From Hermatobates lingyangjiaoensis (lineage: Eukaryota > Arthropoda > Insecta > Hemiptera > Hermatobatidae), in NCBI GenBank assembly GCA_026182355.1, contig JAPFBL010000369.1, positions 186,001 through 250,000 of the forward strand: DNA of 64,000 nt. The letters run 5' to 3'. The notes below the pieces were generated by a model. It was not told the origin of the DNA, made no database searches, and worked only from the letters and a program-made list of their open reading frames with translations. Position numbers and translations under genes: made by a program. Positions 53,139 through 64,000 of this stretch are shown piece after piece. The number at the start of each line of letters is the position of its first letter. Position 1 is the first letter of the stretch.

Positions 53139-53250
53139 CGCTTGGTTTCCCTCTCTTCTCTCTCCTGAAGACGGTTCAACCAAAAATTAGAGACTGTAAA
53201 AGTGTGTGTTTTTAATTTCTCTATGTTTCTTTATGTACTTTGGACTATAT
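53139..53250 (+). mobile_element. PLE-E end
   Basis: CTGAAGA, C, GGTTCAACC, AAAAATTA (GAAA changed) at about 53166-53185, tail into (TA)n. Confidence 0.6.
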
Positions 53251-53271
53251 ATATATATATATATATATATC

Positions 53272-53422
53272 AATGATCAAACCACAATAAAAAACTGGTA
53301 AAACAAGACTATGATCTTTAAACCGTAACAAGCGGTCTTCGTCAGAGTCAAAAACCCAACTGAAACATTGTGGTTTGATCATTGATTGTTATTTCACGTG
53401 TTTATGTGAAATCTTTATATAT
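53272..53422. mobile_element. PLE-A palindrome, partial
   Basis: Left arm with module complement; right arm only the outer tail. Confidence 0.6.
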
Positions 53423-53439
53423 ATATATATTGATAAAAT

Positions 53440-53570
53440 ATGGACCTTGGAATAGAAACAAAACTAAAGTTTACCAGGACTCAGTTAGTTCTTCAGGTTC
53501 AAATTCAACTCTCATTGCCAACGTTTCGGTTTTTATTTGAAAACTTTTTCATAGGCTCATGTCACATATA
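53440..53570 (-). mobile_element. PLE-O end
   Basis: CAGGACTCAGTTAGTTCTTC, then AACGTTTCGGTTTTTATT: complement of 36105-36190. Confidence 0.5.
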
Positions 53571-53599
53571 TATGTGATATATGTCTCACTTTTATGTTA

Positions 53600-53880
53600 G
53601 ATCTACTTCAACATCTATCAGCAGTTGGTGATGACAAAGCCATTCTATCAAAATCTGGGGTTCTACCAAATCATCTAATATAGAACGCTTACTATCCCTA
53701 TAGTCGAAAATCATCATAATGATCCTATTATAGCTTCTGATAAACTTCAACATTTGGTTCTTCTCTAACCTTGGTTCAAACGTTGGAGAATCAAAATCAA
53801 TGAGCAAAAGAGCTCTCACATTACTTTCACTCTTTCTCGTAAAAACTGATCTCCAGTACTTCTGAATAATATCATCCCAC
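53600..53880 (+). pseudogene. Jockey-like LINE remnant
   Basis: The plus strand reads I-W-G-S-T-K-S-S-N-I-E-R-L-L-S-L then a stop, the I-W-G-S/T...N-I-E-x-L-Q motif of Jockey-type reverse transcriptases. The same motif recurs at 55640. Confidence 0.5.
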
Positions 53881-54016
53881 TGAATAATCTGTAATGAATA
53901 ATCACTGAATAATCTGTAATGAATAATCACTGAATAATCTGTAATGAATAATCACTGAATAATCTGTAATGAATAATCACTGAATAATCTGTAATGAATA
54001 ATCACTGAATAATCCC
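53880..54016. repeat. 24-bp tandem repeat, 5-6 copies
   Basis: Unit CACTGAATAATCTGTAATGA plus ATAAT. Confidence 0.9.
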
Positions 54017-54174
54017 ACTGTACGCTACCATGGGTTACACTTTGACACCCGGATGACATGGAATTCACACAAGACTTAAACGTACAGAAACTAACAGACG
54101 TAACAAACTCCTAGAACTCCTTGTAGAATCGAAATCGAGACTTATAAAAACAGACAGACTACATATATACAATA

Positions 54175-55605
54175 TATGATCAAACCACAATAAGAAAATG
54201 GGAAAGCAAGACTAAGATCTTTCAACCGTAACAAGCGGTCTTCGTCAGAGTCAAAAACCCAACTGAAATACTAGATGCAGAGAACATCTGGTGAGGAGTT
54301 GAGAAGAGTGGGAGGGAAGAGCGGTATTTTAAAAGGGTGAAAGCACAGGAAAGGACTAATGTCCAGAAGGGGATGTTTGGGGAAACAAAGGAGTACAGTA
54401 AGAAAAAGTAAAAAACTATCCGCTAGCTGTCAACCCTCTTTGAAGAGGCTATTGCCCTCGTGACGAAAGTATCAAGTTTGAAGAGACCGTTAATAATGTT
54501 TATAATATTTGATCTATAAAATTTAACTAGAGACGATTCAATAATATTTCTTAACAACATCGATTTTTCATAGGTAATAAATTTAGCTCCTGTCCAATCA
54601 ATATGATGATTTTCATTTTTTATATGCAAGAATAAGGCACTACTTTTTTCCTGTCTACTTACGTTATATTGGTGTTATTTTACACGTGTCTTTAATGATT
54701 TACCAGTTTGACCAATATAAATTTTATGGCAATTTTTGTACGGAATTTTATAAATACCAGCAGACTCCAATTCGCTGGGAGAGTTTTTTATTAACATATT
54801 ACCCACGTTATTACGATTAGAAAACACTATATTAAAATCAATTTGTTTGGCTAATCTTGGAAGGGGTCTAATGATTCGTGGTATGTCAAAACTATAGAAT
54901 TTGATAATAAAAGGGGCTCTGTTGAATTATTAGAGAAAGTTTTTTAGCACCCTTCAAAGCTAAATCAATATAAGAAGAGGGGTATTTTAATGAAAGGGCA
55001 ATTGACCTAATGTTATTAATCTCTTCATTAAGGAATTCAGGACAGCAAACTCTTAACGCCCTCAAAAACATATTTCTAAAAACAGAAATTTTAACATTTT
55101 TTGGATGCGAAGAATAAAAGTGAACGTATGCAAGTACATTAATAGGTTTTCTATATACACTAAAGCGTAACTCATTAGGTAACCTATGGATCACGACATC
55201 TAAGAAGGGCAAATTACCACTTATTTCTTCTTCCATTGTGAATTTGATTGTCGGCACTAATGAATCCAGTTTTGTTAGGAAATCTAATTTAAAGCCCAAA
55301 TAATCTTAATAATTCAAAAGCCTAATCTTAATTTGTCCCAACTTTATTTAAAGAATTGGTACAAATGCAAAGAATATCGTCAACATATCTATACCATTTA
55401 ACATTTTTGTGCAAAATTGAGCTTATCATTTTACTCTCAAAAAACTCCTCACCAGATGTTTTCTGCATCTAGTGTTCAGTTGGGTTTTTGACTCTGACGA
55501 AGACCGCTTGTTACGGTTGAAAGATCTTAGTCTTGTTTTCCCATTTTCTTATTGTGGTTTCATCATTGATTGTTATTTCACGTGTTTATGTGAAATCTTT
55601 TTATA
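54175..55605 (-). mobile_element. PLE-A element with RT and endonuclease remains
   Basis: A PLE-A end in reverse at 54178-54275, a 3' region, coding sequence at 54420-55440 on the minus strand, and an inverted PLE-A end at 55441-55605. This is the element that ties the family A ends, and their hammerhead-like module, to PLE coding sequence. Confidence 0.75.
54420..55440 (-). pseudogene. PLE reverse transcriptase C-part and GIY-YIG endonuclease
   Basis: At 55377-55388 the minus strand encodes Y-V-D-D within W-Y-R-Y-V-D-D-I-L-C, the catalytic motif of PLE reverse transcriptase. A frameshift leads to the frame at 55299-54892 (L-P-F-L-D-V, S-V-Y-R-K-P, then R-N-M-F-L-R-A-L-R), which is the RT thumb. 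A second break leads to the endonuclease from about 54790: A-G-I-Y-K-I, I-Y-I-G-Q-T-G and the end S-S-K-R-V-D-S before a TAG. One in-frame stop lies at the catalytic region. Broken copy; GIY-YIG and RT order is that of Penelope-type elements. Confidence 0.75.
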
Positions 55606-55629
55606 TATACAATATATCCGAATACATAT

Positions 55630-55930
55630 ATTTGGAGCTTATAGTATAGAAATCTGGGGTTCCACCAAATCATCTAATATAGAACGTTTACAATCCCTAT
55701 AGTCGAAAATCATCAGAAAATATCACATTTACCTTTCTATGTGCCAACAATATAATACCAAGACCTCTAAGTGCCTAACAAGTCAGATTATTAACCTTCA
55801 TTGACATATTTACACCGTAGTTGTTAAAAAGAAGCCACTAACACAAATTCACATATGACTTCATAACCTTACTGATTAAAGTAATAAGAATTTTATTAAG
55901 AATATCATACTTCAACTTAATTCTCCATCT
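55630..55930 (+). pseudogene. Jockey-like LINE remnant
   Basis: S-I-E-I-W-G-S-T-K-S-S-N-I-E-R-L-Q-S-L then a stop. Related to 53600-53880, so the PLE-A block may have landed inside one LINE copy. Confidence 0.5.
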
Positions 55931-56883
55931 CGGATCAAAATTTCACAAAGACATAATAAAATAGTACACTTGTAAGTTTAAACATTTCAAATATTATAAT
56001 CACATAATTTAAAAAGTATTCACTTAAGTATATAATAAGCTCTATAAAAGAAAAAAAAAACCGGGGATCATTATTATATTTCAGTTGAATAAGAGGCAAG
56101 AAAAAAATGTATAAAGAATACGATGAATATCTTACCAAATTGATTAAAATAGAAATATCACAGATTTTTGCGCCTTCCAAATTGAAACCTTCCCGAACAC
56201 TAAGGTAGTAAAGTATCGGTTCAAATATTCAATTCGGATGTGCAGGTTAAGAAAGTTTGTTCTGACTATTTTTAATTTGAATCTGGTTTCTATGTTTATG
56301 ATATTAATTAATTTTATTTTATGACGAATATTAATATTTTATATTAATTTAGTTTTAATTAATTTGCAAAAGTTTACATAATTATTTTTGGAAGTTTTAT
56401 ATATTTCATTTACTGGCGTATTATGCACAAAATCTGTTACCAATCTATCAAGCACCATTTTAACTGTTGGGTAAGAAAAAAAATTGCAAGAAAAGTTACA
56501 CAAAAAGGGATAGTAGCTTTAATATGCTAACAGCCATAATATATCATTCCTAATAATGATATATTATTATTACATAATACTAGACGATATAATTGAACGG
56601 CATTATCTTAAAATTGAGCCGTTATTTTGTATTTATTGAATTGAATTTGTTCAATATAAATAATTTGTTCGATATATAATTTAGAAATGCATTGACTAAA
56701 TTAAAGTTTCGTTATGTATAATTTATTTAAAATTTGAATAAGTATTGAATAAATTAGACAGGAATTTCAACAGAGTTAGACAATTTTAGTTTGTTATGTT
56801 GGTTGCTTGAATGTCAAAAGGTGGTAAACGGTTGTTTATAATGTAAGGAGAGTATTTGTTGTTTTCTTCTAATATAATTTATC
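55931..56883. other. AT-rich region before LZTR1
   Basis: No repeat family or exon recognised. It should hold the LZTR1 promoter and 5' UTR, but no core element stands out. An in-frame TAA at 56875 precedes the start codon. Confidence 0.4.
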
Positions 56884-59148
56884 ATGGCTGATACAAATAA
56901 AACGAGTGGGAACCGAGAAAGTGATGATCAGTGGGCTGATGGTCCCGAATGTGTTGTGCTGTCTTGCGGACCAAATGAAGGGATTTACAAATGGAAAAGA
57001 ATGCGCGACTGTGATGATTTTGTTTGTGGTAAAAGAAGCAAACACACTGCAGTTGCTTATAACCATGCTGTTTATATTTTTGGTGGAGATAATGGTAAGA
57101 TTATGTTAAATGATTTATTACAATTTGATGTTCTAAAGAAATCTTGGAGTAGGTCTTTACCATCTATTGGTAATCCACCAGCTCCGAGATATCACCATTC
57201 AGCTGTTGTTTATGATTCTTCTATGTTTATATTTGGCGGTTATACTGGTGATATTCATTCTAATTCAAATTTAACAAATAAAAATGATTTATTTGAATAT
57301 AAATTTTCAAACGGTGAATGGTGTGAATGGAAATTTAATGGTAAAACTCCAGTGGCTCGTTCTGCACATGGGGCAGCTGTTTATGATAATAAGTTATGGA
57401 TTTTTGCTGGTTATGATGGAAATGCCAGATTAAATGACATGTGGACTGTATCTCTTCTTCCAGGAGACGATAAAGGATGGCAAGAAGTCCAACAAGGTGG
57501 TGATTATCCCCCGACTTGTTGTAATTTCCCTGTTGCTGTTACAAATGATTCCATGTTTGTGTTTAGCGGACAAAGTGGCGCTAATATAACAAATAGTTTA
57601 TTCCAATTTCATTTTAAAGAAAAAATATGGACTAGGATTTCAACAGAACAAGTTCTTAGAGGTGCACCAAATCCTCCTGCATGGAGGTATGGCCATACTA
57701 TGGTTGCTTTTGGACAACATTTGTATGTTTTTGGTGGGGCAGCAGACAATACGCTTCCGAATGATTTACATTGTTTTGATCTTGATACTCACAGTTGGTC
57801 AATAGTCACTTGTTCATATGATTCTGTTGTCCCAACTGGTCGATTATTTCATGCAGCAGCTGTTGTAGATGATGCAATGTATATTTTTGGTGGAACAATC
57901 GATGGAAATAACGTAAGAAGTGGACAAATGTATCGATTTCAATTTTCAACATATCCTAAATGTACACTTCATGATGACTTTGGCAGACTTCTTGCAACGA
58001 AACAATTTTGCGATGTTCTTTTCCTTGTTGGCCCTCGTGAAGAACCAATTAAAGCCCACATGGCTATGGTTGCTGCTAGATCTCAATGGCTTAGAGCAAA
58101 AATCATCTCTTGTCGCGATCATTCAGAAAAAAATCAAGAAGGACTTGTTCAAGTAGTTCTTAAAGATGCATGTCCAGAAGCATTTGAAATTGTTCTCAAT
58201 TATATTTACACTGATTTAATTGATCCTTGGAACAAAATTGAAAACCCCGAGTGCTATTCAGTTGTATTGACTATGATGGATGTTTATAGACTAGCTGTTC
58301 AATTTCACATGGTTCGTCTCGAATACCTCTGTGTTCGGTATTTTGAAGCTATCATCAATCATTCAAATGTATTCAAAGCTTTAGAAAACGCTGACACTCT
58401 TAATCTATACTTCATTAAAGAACTCTGTTTAAAGTTTATTCTAAAAGAATCAAATTACTATGATATAATAATGAATAAAAATTTTGAACTTCTCGATCGT
58501 TCACTTATAGTAGAGATTATCCGCAGGCAAAAACAAAAAGTGAAAACATCAATCGAACTTAGCAGCTTCAACTCAGGAATGACTTTAGAACATGACATGG
58601 AGGATTTTCTTTTATCAACAGGTCATGAATTTTTCGATATTACTTTAATGCTTGAAGGGAATGAAATTCGAGCACATAAAGCTATTTTAGCAGCAAGAAG
58701 TGGTTATTTTGAAGCAATGTTTCGCAGTTTCATGCCTACTAATAACTCAGTAAATATTCAAATGGGCGAAATGGTTCCTTCGAGACATAGCTTTGAATCA
58801 CTTTTACGTTATATCTATCACGGTGAGATCAATATGCCTCCTGAAGACTCTCTCTATTTATTTAGTGCTCCGTATTTCTACTGTTTTTCAAACAATAGAT
58901 TACAATCATTTTGTAAACAAAATTTAGAAATGAATATAACACTTGAAAATGTTTTACAAATTTTAGAAACTTCTGATAGAATTCAAGCAACAGATGTGAA
59001 AAAGTACTCGTTAAGTATAATTGTAAGTAATTTTAAAAAAGTTGCAAGAATGTCTCGAATGAGATCATTAACGAAAGAATTGTTACTTGATATTATTGAT
59101 GTTCTTGCGGAAGAGAGTTCTCCAAAAAATAGCCACTACAGGGCGTGA
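56884..59148 (+). CDS. LZTR1: LZTR1, CUL3 adaptor with kelch and two BTB-BACK units
   Basis: 754 codons, no intron. Six kelch blades (G-G motifs near residues 66, 116, 174, 226, 282 and 335: [45 protein letters not shown]). First BTB from about residue 365 (C-D-V-L-F-L-V, I-K-A-H), BACK to about 545. Second BTB from about 580 ([19 protein letters not shown]), BACK to the end. Known role: LZTR1 brings RAS-family GTPases (RIT1, MRAS) to CUL3 ubiquitin ligase, mostly at endomembranes. Human protein is 840 residues; this one is shorter at both ends. The start is set by the in-frame TAA nine bases upstream. Single-exon form may be a retrocopy or natural intron loss. AT-rich codon use unlike the GC-rich TOG exons. 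Confidence 0.95.
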   Translation: MADTNKTSGNRESDDQWADGPECVVLSCGPNEGIYKWKRMRDCDDFVCGKRSKHTAVAYNHAVYIFGGDNGKIMLNDLLQFDVLKKSWSRSLPSIGNPPAPRYHHSAVVYDSSMFIFGGYTGDIHSNSNLTNKNDLFEYKFSNGEWCEWKFNGKTPVARSAHGAAVYDNKLWIFAGYDGNARLNDMWTVSLLPGDDKGWQEVQQGGDYPPTCCNFPVAVTNDSMFVFSGQSGANITNSLFQFHFKEKIWTRISTEQVLRGAPNPPAWRYGHTMVAFGQHLYVFGGAADNTLPNDLHCFDLDTHSWSIVTCSYDSVVPTGRLFHAAAVVDDAMYIFGGTIDGNNVRSGQMYRFQFSTYPKCTLHDDFGRLLATKQFCDVLFLVGPREEPIKAHMAMVAARSQWLRAKIISCRDHSEKNQEGLVQVVLKDACPEAFEIVLNYIYTDLIDPWNKIENPECYSVVLTMMDVYRLAVQFHMVRLEYLCVRYFEAIINHSNVFKALENADTLNLYFIKELCLKFILKESNYYDIIMNKNFELLDRSLIVEIIRRQKQKVKTSIELSSFNSGMTLEHDMEDFLLSTGHEFFDITLMLEGNEIRAHKAILAARSGYFEAMFRSFMPTNNSVNIQMGEMVPSRHSFESLLRYIYHGEINMPPEDSLYLFSAPYFYCFSNNRLQSFCKQNLEMNITLENVLQILETSDRIQATDVKKYSLSIIVSNFKKVARMSRMRSLTKELLLDIIDVLAEESSPKNSHYRA

Positions 59149-59628
59149 TATCAAATCTTGGTAGTTAAAGTATTCTTGATTACTGGACATGAAAACAAGT
59201 TGTTCAGACCACAGCATCTTCAGCAAATAACAATACAAGTAATCAACGAGAGCTTTGCTATCAGAAGGTAAACTAGACAGTCGTCTAGTAAATTACACCA
59301 TTTTGTTTTTCTTTCTTCAAATAAATAAAACAATTATGATATAACTAATAGACAAAGGAAACATTTTGTGTTAGGTTTCACTAGTTATTCCTGTAAATAG
59401 ATTTTGGCTACCATAAATTATAAATAATTTTATAAATATATCTTGAAGGTTTTTACAAGTTAATGTTTTTAGAGATGACTGAAGTAGTTATAACCTTCCA
59501 TATATTCAAAGATATGCTAAAGCATTAAATATAGCAATGATTTATTGATAATTTTACATTTTATAGTTTTTTCCTCTATAATTACGTGTATTTTATCATT
59601 GAAGTGACGTACATCTATTCCTGTAGTC
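59149..59628 (+). other. LZTR1: LZTR1 3' flank
   Basis: AATAAATAAA at 59319-59329 is a likely polyadenylation signal. No poly(A) tract or target duplication marks a retrocopy. Confidence 0.45.
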
Positions 59629-60013
59629 CAGGGGTTCCCAACCTGCTACGCAAAATACGATATTCCAGGCGTTGCGAGAAAAGTCGAAGTAAACGGTAAT
59701 ATATTATTATTGTTTATTCCATTTTGTTCATATTTTTATTTCTCATAATGAAAATATTCATAACTATATTCCTACATTTGGGTTGTTACAATACTCGTTT
59801 TGATATAAGTAAACAAATAAAATTAAAACTTGTAGGACATAAACAGAAACAAAAAAATTGTCAAATTAAAAGTTATTAGCAATCTTTTCGAATTATTATC
59901 GATAATTATTTATTATCTTGAACAAATTGCAAGGTAATTATTGTTATTTGTAAAGTATACTTTAAGTGTTATATCCTCCATTTATTTAATTTTTATTTTG
60001 TTGTATGGTTTTA

Positions 60014-60526
60014 CTAGCAGATGTGCCCCTCTTTGACGGGTATTTTAAAAAAAAAATCACAGATCTATCATGATATTTCAAAATATTATTAGAAATTATA
60101 GAATAGTAGAAAATATAATTATTATTACAGTCATTAGAGCTCGAATTTAATTTTATTCTGAGCATACTTGGGATTTAGTACGCGAGTACTTTTTTAAAGC
60201 GAGCAAATTATGATAAGCCAATGTTAAAATCTACTAAACAATACCTACTTCTTACATTAAAAATACGGGTATATTTTTAGATATATACTTGTGTATCCTG
60301 TGTAGCTAACCAAACAAAGTTCATAACTTCGCTTCTATGTTGAATTTCCACTATTTTAAATCATAATCTTTTTTAAGTTGTTGTTCGCTATGACTTATGT
60401 TGTCTGAATTTGCTTGCGACAAAATTTTTAGACAAATAAACCGACACAACTTTTTTCTAAGTGTTGATTTGGTTTCTCTAATGTATAAAACACAAAGATA
60501 GCCTAAAATGAGGCAGTTCTAAGCTA
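60014..60526 (-). mobile_element. short Helitron
   Basis: 3' end CTAG at 60014-60017 with hairpin CCCGTCAAAGAGGGG (imperfect). 5' region TTGCTTGCGACAAAATTTTT to AATGAGGCAGTTCTAAGCTA matches the complement of 11205 onward. Confidence 0.65.
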
Positions 60527-60788
60527 TATTCAAAAAGTATTCCTTTTATTTGTATAAATATGACTTAAGTAAAAGTATTAATAATCTTCCGTATATTCAT
60601 AGACTTTATTACTAATACTTAATAAGATATGCTAAAACATTAACTATAACAGGTTTTAAGATTTTTTGAGGGTTTTGGTCTGGATATTAAAAAACGTTTT
60701 GACATAGATTTATGTCTTCCTCAGGGCTAAAACATTAATACATTGAACACAAATATTACGACTACATTAGGTCTATTGTTTCCTAATA

Positions 60789-61694
60789 CGAGGTGTATAA
60801 ATAAAGTAGTGAGACTGGCAACGTCGCTTTCGATCTGGCAACGCTGGAGACGCGTGGCCTTGAGTAGCGTCAGGTGCACGTGTGATGCGCCTCCAGTATG
60901 AATCTGAACTCGCCACAGTCATTTGTTTGTCCGTAGCGTTGGTTTTCGTGAAATGGTTTTTTTCTTGAGCGTTTTAAAAATGAGTGACCTCAAAGTTGAG
61001 TAGCGGTGTGCAATCAAATTTTGCTTCAGACTTGGACATAGAAATTTTGAAAAACTTCAGGAGGCCTATGGAGAACGTGTTTTATCAAGGGCACAGGTTT
61101 TTCGGTGGTTTAAGGAATTTTCAGAAGGAAGAGAGTCGATTGAAGATGAACCACGAAGCGGAAGGCCTTCAAGTGCAAACACCGATGAAAATGTCAACAG
61201 AGTACGGAACCTTGTGCGTTCAGATCGACGCTTGACAGTCAGAATGATCGGGGAACAGTTGAATTTGAATCACACCTCCGTTCATCACATTTTGACCAAT
61301 GAATTGAGATGAGAAAATATTTGTGCGAAAATGGTTCCGAAAATTCCGAAAAGAAAACGAGTTTTTGGCCAGTAAAAACATTCCTGTTGCTCCTCAGCCT
61401 CCTTATTCACCAGACTTGAGTCTTTATCACTTTTTCCTCTTCCCGAGATTGAAAAATCACCTCAAGGGAACTCATTTCGGGACACTACAAAACATACAAA
61501 CTGCTGTAACCGACCAGCTGAAGGCCATTCCAGAATCCGAGTTCCAGCAATGCTACAATGATTGGAAGGACCGTCTCCAGCGCTGTGTGGCTTCCGAAGG
61601 GAACTATTTTGAAGGTGACAATATCACATTGTAATTATATTTGAAAAGAAAATTTAAAAAAAAATCAGTCTCACTACTTTATTTACACACCTCG
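60789..61694 (+). mobile_element. mariner, internally deleted
   Basis: 906 bp between TA duplications (60787-60788, 61695-61696). 29-bp terminal repeats (CGAGGTGTATAAATAAAGTA onward) with one mismatch. It carries a broken transposase. Confidence 0.9.
60980..61634 (+). pseudogene. mariner transposase remnant
   Basis: The N-terminal helix-turn-helix part is readable from 60980 (M-S-D-L-K-V-E, stop; then R-V-L-S-R-A-Q-V-F-R-W-F-K and P-R-S-G-R-P-S). A stop and an internal deletion near 61310 remove the first two catalytic aspartates. The C-terminal part is open (61323-61634) with P-Y-S-P-D-L holding the third aspartate, F-L-F-P-R-L-K and G-N-Y-F-E-G-D-N. Inactive. Confidence 0.85.
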
Positions 61695-62196
61695 TATGTA
61701 ACAAAAAAGATAAACTATGGATTTACGTTATTTATTTAATATGTAGAGAAGATTATACTAATGGGGAAAAAAACAAGGATACACAACAGACGTTCCTCAG
61801 GTAAACAAATTTAAATCTTTGGAAATTTCTTATCAATATAATACAAAACCAGACTGGAATACGTAAATCCATTGTTTATCTTTTTTTTACACATTAGCAA
61901 ACAATAGACTTAATGTAGTCGTAATATTTGTGCTCAATGTATTAATGTTTTAGCCCTGATGACATAAATATATGTCGAAACTTTGGCGAAGAAGCGTTTC
62001 TTAATATGCAGACTAAAATCTCAAAACCTGTGAATATAGAGTGGTCAAGAAGCAAAACAGCATGATTAACTATAACAATTGCTTTAGTTTATTTTTGATC
62101 ATAATATAAATTTCAGGGTTATGTGATGTCCAAGTGAAGGTTTTTTTTTTTTTAGGTTATAGTCTGAAGAGAAGGTTGGGAACCCCTGCTATAGCA

Positions 62197-63384
62197 TATT
62201 ATATCTTTCGGCCTGTCACACAGGGCTTTTTATAATTTTATTTTCAAAAGAGTGATTTGAGTGAAACTATACCTTAAAATCAAAGTGCTCCATAAATGAA
62301 TCGAATACCTGGAGCGCCCAAAACTACCTTTAAGCAGTCCTTGTGTGCACCAAAGATAATTCCATTCTTATATCAGTATTAATTTTTAATATATTATATT
62401 TATATATTTCAATAGAACTGAAAATGTAATTTAACCTGTATATTTTGCATTGTTATATATTTTAATAATAAATCAATTATTAATTTGACATGCTTTAGAA
62501 GTTATTTCGCTAATTAAACTTAATGATTCTCAATTACTTTTACATTATGATTAAATGTTTACTTTTTTATCGAATGATTTCTTATCTTTAATATTTGAAT
62601 TTTTCTTCTTTTAGTCATGATAGAAACTTTTTTTTATTAAAAATGAAAAACAATGTAATTAAAACTGTATATTTTGCACTTTTTATAAAAAAAAAATATT
62701 GACATTAATATTTTCATGATTTCTATTTGCTATTCTTCACTATCGATAGTTTATTAATCCGATATATTATTATCAGGGAGTTTAATCTTAATGACCTAAA
62801 AATTAAAAAGAAATGAAAAGTTGTTTATTGTTAATAGAATAATTCATCCGTGTATGATAATGATATTCAGTTTTGACTTAAATTAAGAAAAAGATAAAAC
62901 GGTTACAATGATAAATGAATAATTGAAAGTTTATGAGACTCAGATTTGCAAAATCATTAAAATTATTAAAACAGAGTTGTTAGGTTATGAATCGCAAAAG
63001 AAATTTCATAATTTTTTTTTTAACAAAGATAAGGAATATCTAATGAGAAATACAGTAAATTTCAGAATGAATGAACAGAGTATTTTCATTCAGTGGTAAC
63101 ACTGCAGTATAACTGATAAGAGATGAAGTAATTGGATGTAATGATACTGTAATATCACTCATTGACCATGTTTAGGTCAACATATGCTGTTATATTACCT
63201 TCCTGCCTTTGTTTTTTCAACAGTAGGTAACTTCATACGTCATTTTGAACTAATCTGAGAGAATTATAGGTCTTTTTATTCAAAAACGCCCTTTTTACAA
63301 AATAAAATTAACCCATTTTCTATGAAATTGGAAATACCTTATAGAACTATATATACCAAGATTTTACCATAAAAACATGAAACT
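62197..63384. other. AT-rich, no feature seen
   Basis: No ORF, repeat family or RNA recognised. Confidence 0.5.
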
Positions 63385-63465
63385 AGAATAATGTCCAAAC
63401 CACAATAAGAAAAATGATCTTAGCCTTTTTTGTCATTTCTTATTATGGTTTGGACATTGATATCT
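63385..63465. mobile_element. PLE-A tail palindrome, decayed
   Basis: TCCAAACCACAATAAGAAA and its complement round ATGATCTTAGCC; the module is gone. Confidence 0.5.
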
Positions 63466-63609
63466 ATGCATAAACTAAAAACAGATGCTCTAAGTAAAAT
63501 CACAGCTTTGAAAGCTGAAAAACTCACTACGATGTCGAATTAACTTAGTGGGTTATTGTGATATCTATATAATTTATATAAATATATATATATATATATC
63601 GATTAAAAT

Positions 63610-63712
63610 AAGCAGTGACACATAAACAGAAACACAACAAAGACTCACTTTTCAATATTTCGACCGTAATGGCGGTCGTCCTCAGGAGAAGAAGTGAATT
63701 GACGGAGGACGA
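63610..63712 (-). mobile_element. PLE-I end
   Basis: Complement of 530-625, with module complement TTTCGACCGTAATGGCGGTC, GTCCTCAG at about 63659-63686. Confidence 0.6.
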
Positions 63713-63751
63713 CATATAAAATATATATATATATATATAATATATATATAT

Positions 63752-64000
63752 ATATAGTATAAATGGGCAGCAAATCTTCTTGAAGACAATGCTGGAACCT
63801 GCTCTTTGTTTTCATCTCACCCACTGTATCATTTGTTTTATTTGTTAAAATTGTTATGTTTAATTTTAAAAATTACTTTTCAGTTAATTATATTAACACT
63901 CATTAATTAAATAGTAGTGAAATTAAATTAAATAGTTAACCCGAAGATGACCAATGTGCGGTCGAAAGCTTGTTTGAACCCAGTGTTTTTGTGTTCCATT
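63752..64000 (+). mobile_element. PLE-G end, window edge
   Basis: Inverted N-terminal fragment at 63765-63790, then CCGAAGA, T, GACCA/CGGTC, GAAAGCTTG at about 63942-63972. Cut by the window end. Confidence 0.55.

Larger units (their letters stand above)
60665..62035. mobile_element. PLE-T palindrome split by mariner
   Basis: The left arm (60665-60786) and the right arm (61897-62035) are inverted copies: ACATTAGGTCTATTGTTT against AAACAATAGACTTAATGT. The right arm has GATGACATAAATATATGTCG, AAAC, a shortened family-T module. Confidence 0.65.
59629..62188. mobile_element. hAT element with nested insertions
   Basis: Terminal repeats CAGGGGTTCCCAACCT at 59629 and its complement ending at 62188, of the type seen in hAT/Charlie elements. 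Flanks CTGTAGTC and CTATAGCA match at 5 of 8 bases, an eroded duplication. Inside lie a Helitron, a PLE palindrome and a mariner. No hAT transposase seen. Confidence 0.65.

Noticed and set aside
56869..57066. Antisense and out-of-frame ORFs over LZTR1
   Set aside because: Shadows of the kelch coding sequence.

Overview
The window is nuclear DNA of an animal, most likely an arthropod: GT-AG introns, a eukaryotic tRNA-Asp, a mariner, Helitrons, hAT and Tigger-type elements, tRNA-derived SINEs and very many Penelope-like element (PLE) ends, in an AT-rich background full of (TA)n. I cannot name the species.

Three protein genes can be read. (1) NUP35 on the minus strand: five coding exons between 28303 and 10180, with phases that agree at every junction. 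(2) A gene with a C-terminal TOG domain, best matched to TOGARAM1, on the plus strand: coding exons from about 32.7 kb to the stop at 51421. The two genes are divergent. (3) LZTR1 on the plus strand at 56884-59148: a complete 754-residue ORF without introns. A tRNA-Asp(GTC) lies at 52207-52278 on the minus strand. Exons of genes 1 and 2 were joined by hand from splice signals, frame continuity and family resemblance.

The rest is repeats. PLE ends (labelled here A to T) usually occur as head-to-head inverted pairs that abut (TA)n tracts. Families A and B still carry recognisable PLE coding sequence (a reverse transcriptase YVDD region in A, GIY-YIG endonuclease in both). Nearly every family end has the same RNA-like module: CTGANGA (or a relative), one extra base, a short stem-loop whose sequence differs between families but stays paired, then GAAA. 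This resembles the minimal hammerhead ribozymes reported for animal PLEs.

The most unusual content is a set of tandem arrays built from exon edges. A 171-bp unit (original plus 28 copies, 46039-50993) joins the 3' end and splice donor of a TOG exon to the head of an intronic SINE; both breakpoints lie in a shared GGCAGATC, and the parent SINE still follows the last copy. A second array (38251-40455) repeats the donor side of another exon of the same gene and contains a second complete copy of that exon. A third (28328-29870, 89-bp unit) repeats the start-codon exon edge of NUP35. Further arrays of 85, 30, 27, 35 and about 29 bp fill introns and intergenic DNA.

Layout: 0-10 kb PLE palindromes, a Tigger-type element and SINEs; 10-28 kb NUP35 with repeat-filled introns; 28-32 kb the NUP35 array and intergenic repeats; 32-51 kb the TOG gene with four large arrays; 52-56 kb tRNA and PLE/LINE remains; 56.9-59.1 kb LZTR1; 59.6-62.2 kb a hAT element holding a Helitron, a PLE palindrome and a mariner; 62.2-64 kb AT-rich DNA and PLE ends.
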